From Gemmatimonadota bacterium (GTDB lineage Bacteria > Latescibacterota > UBA2968 > UBA8231): DNA of 13,525 nt. This document shows, in pieces, positions 1 through 6,752 of the stretch. Numbering within the stretch: the first letter of the stretch is position 1; each line of letters starts with the position of its first letter. The notes under the pieces were generated by a model. It had not been told where the DNA came from. It was given only the letters and a program-made list of their open reading frames with translations, and did not search any database. The DNA lies in the NCBI GenBank assembly GCA_018673255.1, contig JABHDC010000197.1, forward strand, positions 1-13,525, read 5' to 3'. Both the position numbers and the translations under genes were made by a program.

Positions 1-1624
1 CAAGGCCGAACAGCTGCATGCCACCGACAAAGGCGAGCACGACGATCCCCAGAGATCGCCACGGGTGCCGTGTGGCAGACCCGAGGGAACTGCGATAGAA
101 GCGGTAGATCTGGCCGCCATACTCCTCTTCATTGGCCGCGCCCCTGGGCTTCACCCGCATGAATTGAACACACATGAGCGGAGTCATCGTCAACGACAAT
201 ACCCAGGAGCACAACAGCGAGATGGTCACCACGTAAAACAGGGGTGCCACGTATTCGCCTGTCGTCGACTCGGCCAGATAGATCGGGAGAAAGGCAGCGA
301 TCGTCGTCAGCGATGCAGTCAGCAGCGGAATCTTCAGTTCCGACGCGGAATCGACAGCCGCATCCAGGGCCGAGTCACCACGCTGCATGCCGACCAGGAT
401 CGACTCTGACATGACGATCGCATTGTCGACAAGCAATCCGAGAGAGATGATCAACGCCGACAACGACATCTGATCCAGGCCGATGCCGAACAGTGACATC
501 ATCCACAGGGCCGATATCATCGTCATCGGGATCAGTGAGGAGACGATGATGCCCGTGCGCAACCCCAGAGTGAGAAGCATGACGAGCATGACGATCGCCA
601 TCGCCTGCAGCAGATTGCTTACGAAATCGTCGACTTTCTTCTGCACGATATCGGGCTGAAAAGAGACGAAATCGAACTCGATCCCGATTGGATAACGTGC
701 CTCCAGTTGCGCCACACGCTGCTTCACCTGATCACCCAGATCGATGAGATTGCCCCCCTCGCGCAGGGAGATCGCCAGCGAGAGACCACGCTGACCATTG
801 CCGCGCACGAGGATCTCGGCCGGATCGACGTAGCCCCGTTCGACGCTTACCACATCCTCGAGGTAGATCAGTTCGCTGCGACCGGGCACATCGATCACGG
901 TGCGTCGCAATTCGTCGACGGACGCGAAATTCCCCGACGGTTCCAGCGCGATGCGTTCGTCGCCCGTATCGATCACCCCACCGGGCAGGACGATGTTGCG
1001 GCTCTGCAGGATCTGCATGAGCTGATAGACGGAGAGTCCAGCCTCGGCGAGGCGCGTGTTGCTGTATTCGATGAAGACGCGCTCTTCCTGCGCCCCCTGA
1101 ATCTCGACCTTCGCCGTCTCCGGAATCAGCAGCAGTTCGTTGCGCACCTGGTCCGCTACATCCTTCAACTCGGCGTAACTGAATCCCTCGCCCGTGAGCA
1201 GGATGATGGTGCCAAAGACATCGCCGAATTCGTCATTGACGATCGGGCCGATCACCTCATCCGGCAGTTCGTAGCGTGCGCGCTCCACCTTGCGCCGCAT
1301 GTCGTCCCAGATGGGCCGCATGTCCATCTCGCTCTCGCGGATGTTCACGTAGACGAGGGACACACCGGATCGCGAGGTGCTGTTGAGGAAATCGAGTTCG
1401 GGGATCTCCTGGATCGCCTTCTCCAGCTTGTCCGTCACCAACTGCTCGACCCGCTCGGGGCTGGCCCCCGGGAAATAGGTAATGACCGTCGCCGTGCGGA
1501 TCTTGAAGCCGGGATCCTCGGCCCGCGACATGCCCTGGTAGGCAGTGTAGCCGGAGAACGCCACGACGAGGAGCGCCACGAGAGTGACGCGATTGTTGAT
1601 GATGGCGGTGCGTGTGAGATTCAT
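1..1624 (-). CDS. RND-family efflux permease, N-terminal 541 residues (3' end beyond window)
   Basis: Inner-membrane proton-driven pump of a tripartite drug or solute exporter. I translated the minus strand from the ATG at 1624; the frame is open to the left edge, giving 541 residues, about half the usual ~1,030. Seen: an N-terminal TM helix (about residues 12-30), the porter-domain start with EDPGF (36-40) and YFPGASPERVEQ (50-61), the conserved IVNDEFGDVFG (128-138), then TM segments from about residue 335 on. The TM4 signature is GLLVDNAIVMSE (396-407): D400 matches the first proton-relay Asp of AcrB (D407), but the second (D408) is Asn401. That substitution occurs in other RND branches, so it need not mean inactivity. 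The start lies 15 bases after the adaptor's stop; the Shine-Dalgarno is weak, suggesting coupled translation. Substrate cannot be told from sequence. Family assignment is secure. Confidence 0.95.
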   Translation of the reverse strand, partial: MNLTRTAIINNRVTLVALLVVAFSGYTAYQGMSRAEDPGFKIRTATVITYFPGASPERVEQLVTDKLEKAIQEIPELDFLNSTSRSGVSLVYVNIRESEMDMRPIWDDMRRKVERARYELPDEVIGPIVNDEFGDVFGTIILLTGEGFSYAELKDVADQVRNELLLIPETAKVEIQGAQEERVFIEYSNTRLAEAGLSVYQLMQILQSRNIVLPGGVIDTGDERIALEPSGNFASVDELRRTVIDVPGRSELIYLEDVVSVERGYVDPAEILVRGNGQRGLSLAISLREGGNLIDLGDQVKQRVAQLEARYPIGIEFDFVSFQPDIVQKKVDDFVSNLLQAMAIVMLVMLLTLGLRTGIIVSSLIPMTMISALWMMSLFGIGLDQMSLSALIISLGLLVDNAIVMSESILVGMQRGDSALDAAVDSASELKIPLLTASLTTIAAFLPIYLAESTTGEYVAPLFYVVTISLLCSWVLSLTMTPLMCVQFMRVKPRGAANEEEYGGQIYRFYRSSLGSATRHPWRSLGIVVLAFVGGMQLFGL

Positions 1625-1639
1625 CGTTCGAGGGCCCCG

Positions 1640-2722
1640 TCAGAGCAATCGGACGGTCTGGCCGTCGATCACACGGGAGACACCGGCAGTCACGACCCGG
1701 TCGCCATCGCTGAGTCCTTCGAGAATCTCCAGGCCCTCGGGGCCCAGCTCTCCGACGGTCACCGGTGTGCGATGCACCGTGACCAATCCATCCGCCGCCG
1801 GCCGCACCACCCAGACGTAGCGTCCCTGTCGATCCTCGCCCACGGCTACGGCCGGTACGAGCAACCGTTCACGCGAACTGACGGACTCGAATTGGAAATC
1901 GACCTCTGCCGTCATGCCCGGTCGGCAATCGGGATCGACGTGATCCAGCAGGACCGTCACGGGAAAGCTGGTCGCCATGCCCATTGATCCAACACCGATC
2001 TCCGTCACCCGTGCCAGCTGAGAGCGGTCGGCCAGTGCCTCAAAACGAACGGTCACCTCGTCCCCTTCACGCACCTGCGCGATCAGGACCTCGGGCACAC
2101 CGACTTCAACCTCGAGCTGCGATCCTGCCATCAGCACGGCCACGGCCTGGCCCGGTTGCACATTCTCATTGGTCTCGACGCGGACCTGCGAGATCGAGCC
2201 GGCATAGGGTGCCGACAGCTGGGTGTAGCCCAGCTGCATGCGGGCCAGCTCGAGTCGCTTCTGAATGGAGTTCACCGACTCGCGGGCCGACTCAGAGGCA
2301 GCCCGGGCCGCATCCAGATCGTTGAGCGAGGCATTGCGATTCTCGTACAGGGCTCGCACCCGGGCGTAGTTGGCGTCCGCATTGCGGGCTTGTGCCTCGG
2401 TGCTGGCCAGCTGTGCCTCGGCCTCCTGCATCTGCAGGCGGAAGTCACCGTCATCCAGAGAGGCGAGGTGGGCGCCGGCACTGACCAGATCCCCCACGGC
2501 CACGCTGACCCTGGCAACCGTACCGGCCACCTTGAAGCTCAGCTGCGATTCCTTCGAGGCGCGGGCCGTCCCGGTGAAGGACCGCACACGAGCCGCACCG
2601 GTCACGAAGACCTCCTGGCTGCGTACGGGTCGGATGATCGGTTCCGGCGGCGGCGGATCATCGGCGCAGGCCAGCAGGGTCACCGCCAGCAACATCCAGC
2701 CAAACCGGGCATGACGGGTCAT
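1640..2722 (-). CDS. RND efflux periplasmic adaptor (membrane fusion protein), lipoprotein
   Basis: Links the RND permease to the outer-membrane channel. The 360-residue protein begins with a lipoprotein signal: a basic N-terminus, a hydrophobic stretch, and the lipobox LLAC with Cys19 as the lipidated residue, followed by a proline-rich tether (DDPPPPEP). A lipoyl/barrel-sandwich half-motif (about 65-96, AGTVARVSVAVGDLV) leads into an alpha-helical hairpin (about 93-165, rich in Ala, Glu, Arg and Leu), the second lipoyl half (LSAPYAGSISQV, 169-180) and a beta-barrel (about 200-285). The ATG overlaps the stop of the TolC gene (ATGA) and has a strong AAGGAG at 2730-2735, so the start is well supported. 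Residue +2 after the lipid Cys is Ala rather than Asp; by the enterobacterial sorting rule that gives no inner-membrane retention signal, though the rule is not universal and Asp does occur at +3 and +4. Confidence 0.95.
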   Translation of the reverse strand: MTRHARFGWMLLAVTLLACADDPPPPEPIIRPVRSQEVFVTGAARVRSFTGTARASKESQLSFKVAGTVARVSVAVGDLVSAGAHLASLDDGDFRLQMQEAEAQLASTEAQARNADANYARVRALYENRNASLNDLDAARAASESARESVNSIQKRLELARMQLGYTQLSAPYAGSISQVRVETNENVQPGQAVAVLMAGSQLEVEVGVPEVLIAQVREGDEVTVRFEALADRSQLARVTEIGVGSMGMATSFPVTVLLDHVDPDCRPGMTAEVDFQFESVSSRERLLVPAVAVGEDRQGRYVWVVRPAADGLVTVHRTPVTVGELGPEGLEILEGLSDGDRVVTAGVSRVIDGQTVRLL

Positions 2723-5103
2723 CGCGTTTCTCCTTCAGGATCGGCAACACGGGTGTGCGCCTGTTCGAGATAGTGAGTCGCGCGCTGGAACCACACTTCA
2801 CGGTCCTCATCCGGCGCGTACAGGTAGCTCTTGCCGATCGACCGCTCGACCTCCATCTGATCGAGGAGAAAATCGTAGACGGCATTGGCCGCCGTTTGCT
2901 CTGCCACGATAGCCGCATTCTGGGCATCGAGCAGATCGAGAATCGACAGCACCCCCCGGCCATAGGCGTCTTCGACAAGTTCGAGATTGCGCGCCGACGC
3001 CACGGCGGCGTCCTCGGACAGACTGATGCCGGCGTACGAGGCACCAGCGGCGTGCAGGGCCGCTCGGATGCGGGCACCGAGCCGTTGGGCAAGCCCCGCC
3101 CGCTGTTCCTCGAGCTGGCGCACTTCGTGTCGAGCCCGTGCCTGTGCGGCAAACTTCCCGCCGCCACTGAACAGGGGCAGACTGGCCCTGAGGCCTACGC
3201 TCCACGTCGACTCGCCTCCCGCCGGATCGAACTCTGCCCCCACACCATCTCGCGAGACATTGCGGGTCAGATCGCCCTGCAGGGCCAGTGTCGGCAGCCA
3301 GTGGGCACGACCAGCGGCGGTCAGCAATCGCCGACGCGCCGCGATGGCCGCATCGATCTCGACCAGTTCCGGCGCCGTCGACAGGCCATCCTCGGTCATG
3401 AAGTCACGGAAGGCACGAAAGTTTCGCTTGTTGGCGATGAACCGGGTGAACCGCGGATCGTGTGTCGCCAGCCCGTCATCGAACAACCCCGCTTCCATGG
3501 TGCCGAAATCCGATTCGAGGGGTTGATCCAGGACCCGATTCACCTCGATCTGGGCGACATTGCGCCGGGCATTGGCATCGATGACCGCCTTGCGCGCTGT
3601 AGCGATCTGACTCTCCCAGCGGTGTACTTCCGCCGGTCCTGAGATGCCGATCTGCTGTCGCACCCGCGCCAGTTCCAGATTGGATCGGGTCAGATCCAGA
3701 TTCTCCTTCTGTACCCGCTCCAGAGTCTGCGCTCGCAGGAGATTGAGATAGGCCGAGGCCGCCGCCTGAATGACATCCAGGCGCAGTTTCGCCAGCGCCG
3801 ACTCGCGACCTCGCTGCAGCTGAGCTTCTGCCTGCCAGCCGGCCCGGGCTTCATCCGAATAGATCACCTGTGTCAGCTGCAACGACGCATCCGTCTGGCG
3901 TTCGGCCTGCTGGGGTGAACCCAGCGCATCGTCGAGCACAACCGCAGTAGCCGCCGCCTCCACCTGGGGCAACAACCGGGCCCTCGCCTGCGCAACGGCT
4001 GCACGCCCAGCATCTACACTGCGCTGCTGCGCCACCAGATCTCGACTCCGGTCGACGGCCTCACGAATGGTCGATGTCAGACTTAAGCTCCGATCGACGG
4101 CCACCTCAGCCTGGTTGACGAGAACCGCTTCGGTCATAACCGACCAGCTCGGTGACAGATTCAGTCTCCGGACCGTGGCGTCGTTGAGGGTCAGACGATC
4201 CGTTCGCTGCAGGACGACGGGCAGCTTCGCCGCAGGTTCGCCCAGCAACATGCTCTGGATGTTGAGTGCAACACGACGCAGTAGGCGGCGGCGGTCGTCC
4301 ATCGACCTGAGACTCACCAGCATGCCCTGCTCCACCTGCTGGGCGTGGTTGGCAAAACTGGGCAGGCCACGGTCGATGAGTCCCTCTGCCAGGACTCGCA
4401 CCTCGTCGGAGGGCAAGGGCAGCAGATGAGCGAAATACACGGCGTCCACACCGGTCATGCGATTCAGCAGTGCGTCCACGTCCGCCGTGGCCGGCACGAT
4501 CACGGCCTGGACACCCAGTTCCCGGATCGTGGCCAGGATCTTCTCGCTCAGTTCGGGCAGGGCGTCATGAATGCGCGAGTCAACCACGACTCCCAGTCGC
4601 TCAAACTCCACCACCTGGCGAAAGACCTGGACATCCGACCGCACATCAGAGGGAAAGACGATGTAGGACAGATTGTGAATGCCGCTGGCGCCCTGGTGCA
4701 GGGGCGCGTCCTGCAGACCCACATCAAGGACAATGGGCGCAATCGTCGGCTTGCTCAGACCATCGCCCTGCCGCGCCTGCACCAGCACAGCCTGACTGGC
4801 GATCGGTCCGCCGGCGATGACGATGTGGACGGCCCGATCCCGGTACAATGCATTGAGCCCTCGACGCGCTGCAGCCACCGTGCCGTCGCCGATGATCTCG
4901 CGATCTTCCGGGAAGCGGACGTCGAATTCCCTGGCCGTCAGAACCGCCAGCTCTTGGAGCAATTGCTCGCGGATCCCCTCCTGAAGCGGTTGGGGGCCAT
5001 CGAGAACGACGCCGATCTCAACGACGGGGCGCGGCGTCTCCGATTGGGCGTGCACGCTCAGGGCCAGCAACACCAGCCAGCAGATGAGGATCAGTCTCTT
5101 CAT
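2719..5103 (-). CDS. Outer-membrane efflux protein with N-terminal ABC substrate-binding-like domain fused to TolC channel
   Basis: The protein has 794 residues, against roughly 420-500 for a normal TolC-family protein. A signal peptide ends near VHA-QS (residues 17-21). Residues about 27-335 look like a type-1 periplasmic binding fold of the uncharacterised ABC_sub_bind (TrpX-like) family: alternating beta/alpha pattern, IVIAGGPIASQAVLVQA (94-110), PIVLDVGLQD (123-132), ERLGVVVDSR (168-177), LGVQAVIVPATAD (196-208), and a C-terminal LGEPAAKLPVVLQ stretch (287-299). Residues about 335-765 carry two outer-membrane-efflux repeats: long Ala/Arg/Gln-rich helices, YLNLLRAQ (452-459), LPTLALQGDLTRN (603-615), SLPLFSGGGK (641-650) and SILDLLDAQNA (720-730). 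It lies directly upstream of, and overlaps, the adaptor gene, so it is surely the channel of this pump. The N-terminal domain may sense or capture a ligand in the periplasm; that is inference. No frameshift is seen at the domain junction. Confidence 0.9.
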   Translation of the reverse strand: MKRLILICWLVLLALSVHAQSETPRPVVEIGVVLDGPQPLQEGIREQLLQELAVLTAREFDVRFPEDREIIGDGTVAAARRGLNALYRDRAVHIVIAGGPIASQAVLVQARQGDGLSKPTIAPIVLDVGLQDAPLHQGASGIHNLSYIVFPSDVRSDVQVFRQVVEFERLGVVVDSRIHDALPELSEKILATIRELGVQAVIVPATADVDALLNRMTGVDAVYFAHLLPLPSDEVRVLAEGLIDRGLPSFANHAQQVEQGMLVSLRSMDDRRRLLRRVALNIQSMLLGEPAAKLPVVLQRTDRLTLNDATVRRLNLSPSWSVMTEAVLVNQAEVAVDRSLSLTSTIREAVDRSRDLVAQQRSVDAGRAAVAQARARLLPQVEAAATAVVLDDALGSPQQAERQTDASLQLTQVIYSDEARAGWQAEAQLQRGRESALAKLRLDVIQAAASAYLNLLRAQTLERVQKENLDLTRSNLELARVRQQIGISGPAEVHRWESQIATARKAVIDANARRNVAQIEVNRVLDQPLESDFGTMEAGLFDDGLATHDPRFTRFIANKRNFRAFRDFMTEDGLSTAPELVEIDAAIAARRRLLTAAGRAHWLPTLALQGDLTRNVSRDGVGAEFDPAGGESTWSVGLRASLPLFSGGGKFAAQARARHEVRQLEEQRAGLAQRLGARIRAALHAAGASYAGISLSEDAAVASARNLELVEDAYGRGVLSILDLLDAQNAAIVAEQTAANAVYDFLLDQMEVERSIGKSYLYAPDEDREVWFQRATHYLEQAHTRVADPEGETR
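2730..2735 (-). promoter_or_regulatory. Shine-Dalgarno site of the efflux adaptor gene
   Basis: AAGGAG on the minus strand, 7 bases before the adaptor ATG and inside the last codons of the TolC gene. It is the clearest ribosome-binding site in the left half of the window and fixes the adaptor start at 2722. Confidence 0.75.
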
Positions 5104-5166
5104 GGGGTCGTTCCGGACGAGAGCAGGTGTCAGTCTTGGATCTCGATAGCGTCTGTAGTGGAACCT

Positions 5167-5856
5167 TTACACGGGCGGTGCTGTCGGTAGAGCGCTCGTC
5201 ATCGATCCGAGGATGATCCAGAGCAGCCACAGGACGATGGACATGGCGATGCCGGCTCGAGGTGACCGGCCAGACATCACGGCCAGCCCCACGCCCATCA
5301 CCACAGCCTGCCACAGATCGAAGAAGTCGAGGCCCACCAGGATCTGCCCCACCACATCTTCGCGATCCGCAGGATTCAGAAAGGCCGCTGGACCAAAAGC
5401 GACATTCTCCGCGCCCAATCGGTGGAAGACGGCCAGCAGCAACCAGCGTGGGATCGTCAGCATTGCGGCGTAGCCTTTGACCGCCAGCATCTGACGCAGG
5501 GTCACCTCGCGCCGCAGGATCCAGCGAACCAGTGGCACCAGAACCAATGCGCCGGCGGACAGACTGGCAAAGGAATTGGTCAGCGGCAGGGAGAACCATA
5601 CGTGGGAGCGCCACAGGACCAGCGCATCACTCGCCTGCTGTCGCTCTTCTTCAGAGAGGGTGTCCCAGTTGGTCAGATCTTGCGGATCCCCGATCAACCC
5701 CCAGTTGTACGACGCCCAGAAGGCGGCGGCCAGCAGCGTGGGAACCACCCAGTCATACCACTCGCCGCCATTCTCACGGACCGCCGCATAGACGCTCTGC
5801 GGGGCGCGGTAGATGTCGCGCAGACGTGCGGCCAGCAATGACAACGACTGTGTCAT
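5167..5856 (-). CDS. Yip1-family integral membrane protein
   Basis: Small membrane protein of 229 residues that resembles bacterial Yip1-domain (PF04893) proteins. A short amphipathic N-terminus (RLRDIYRAPQSVYAAVREN) is followed by about five hydrophobic segments: around VVPTLLAAAFWASYNWG, SAGALVLVPLVRWIL, GYAAMLTIPRWLLLAVF, DLWQAVVMGVGLAVM and GIAMSIVLWLLWIIL. The N-terminal pattern 'boundary helix, APxxVY, then WxxP' fits the family. Its biochemical role in bacteria is unknown. I chose the ATG at 5856, which overlaps the stop of the amidohydrolase gene as ATGA; an in-frame TTG at 5880 would add eight residues but lacks a ribosome site. It ends 63 bases before the TolC-fusion gene, so it probably belongs to the same transcript. 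Family call is by pattern recognition only. Confidence 0.75.
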   Translation of the reverse strand: MTQSLSLLAARLRDIYRAPQSVYAAVRENGGEWYDWVVPTLLAAAFWASYNWGLIGDPQDLTNWDTLSEEERQQASDALVLWRSHVWFSLPLTNSFASLSAGALVLVPLVRWILRREVTLRQMLAVKGYAAMLTIPRWLLLAVFHRLGAENVAFGPAAFLNPADREDVVGQILVGLDFFDLWQAVVMGVGLAVMSGRSPRAGIAMSIVLWLLWIILGSMTSALPTAPPV

Positions 5857-6674
5857 GCGCGATTCCCGTCGTCTCGCCAACCGAGCATCCGGGCCAGATT
5901 ACCACCCTTGATGCGGCCACGGTCCGCCACCGAGAACGCCCCCAGGTGAGCATCGACGATGCCCGGTGTACCCGACCCCCACACCATGCGCTCGGGGCCG
6001 AAGGCGTCGATGACACGACGCGTGAAGGGCAAGGCACTCTCATAGAGAGGTGCGTCGGTGGCGAAGTGATTCAGACCCGACAACTTCATGTACACATTGT
6101 CGAAGTGGGCCAACTCGAGTATCTGTGAGAACTCTACAGCATCACCCATGTGCGGCTCGGCCAGATGATCGATGACGACGACGGAGTCGGGAATATCGCG
6201 CATGACCTGACCCACCTGCTCACCATAGTCAGGCCCGATGTGTAATTCGATGATGAGACCCAGATCCACAGCCTTCCGCCACAGCGCTCGCACATTGGCA
6301 TCGGCAAAGCTGTCCAGATACTGTTCCTTGCCTCGATGCGCGTGGAATCGAGTCGAGATCAGCTTCGGCTGACGCGAGACCAGATCCGCCAGCTTCTTCG
6401 GCGCTTCGGGATCCTTCGGATACAGCAGGGTCGTGCCGAGGAAGCACTCCGGCTCACGCTCCAGGCAATCGAGGATGAGACGGTGATCGTCGCCGTAGGG
6501 CTCCGGATGTACGAGCACGGCGCGATCGATGCCTTCTGCAGCCATGCGTTCCATGTATGCCTGCAGTGGATCGGCCGGCTCGGTGGCGATCCTCGGCTGA
6601 TAGGCGGCGCTTTCATGAAATGGATAGAGCTCAGAATCTGGGTGGAAGATGTGCTGATTCCATTCGATGATCAT
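5853..6674 (-). CDS. Amidohydrolase-2 family TIM-barrel protein with altered metal/catalytic residues
   Basis: The protein has 273 residues and fits the amidohydrolase_2 (PF04909) fold: alternating strands and helices with VLVHPE (53-58), FLGTTLLYP (78-86), IIELHIGPDYG (141-151), VVVIDHLAEPH (165-175), VYMKLSG (194-200) and RMVWGSG (229-235), then a C-terminal NLARMLGW helix as in family members. His145 and His170 are at the expected barrel positions. The N-terminal metal motif, normally HxH, reads N-Q-H (Asn6, His8), and the usual Asp after strand 8 (WGSDxP) is Gly235. The protein may work without a metal, have a changed reaction, or be non-catalytic. Substrate is unknown. I chose the ATG at 6674, 12 bases after GAGGAG (6687-6692), because family members start just before the first barrel strand; ATG codons at 6710 and 6737 lack ribosome sites. 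The stop overlaps the Yip1-like gene. Confidence 0.85.
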   Translation of the reverse strand: MIIEWNQHIFHPDSELYPFHESAAYQPRIATEPADPLQAYMERMAAEGIDRAVLVHPEPYGDDHRLILDCLEREPECFLGTTLLYPKDPEAPKKLADLVSRQPKLISTRFHAHRGKEQYLDSFADANVRALWRKAVDLGLIIELHIGPDYGEQVGQVMRDIPDSVVVIDHLAEPHMGDAVEFSQILELAHFDNVYMKLSGLNHFATDAPLYESALPFTRRVIDAFGPERMVWGSGTPGIVDAHLGAFSVADRGRIKGGNLARMLGWRDDGNRA

Positions 6675-6752
6675 TGTGTCATTCGTCTCCTCGCCCTCAA
6701 CCGGCGCCATGGTAGTGGGTGTTCGCGGCCACAGCAAGCCGGCAGTGGCATC

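Noticed and set aside
707..1987. Long plus-strand frame of 426 codons opposite the RND permease and adaptor.
   Set aside because: It is antisense to two clear family members, crosses their gene boundary and has no recognisable domain; long antisense frames are expected in GC-rich coding DNA.
2755..3642. Plus-strand frame of 295 codons opposite the TolC-fusion gene (another of 281 codons at 4345-5190).
   Set aside because: Both are antisense to a continuous, well-supported coding sequence and show no family motif or ribosome site.
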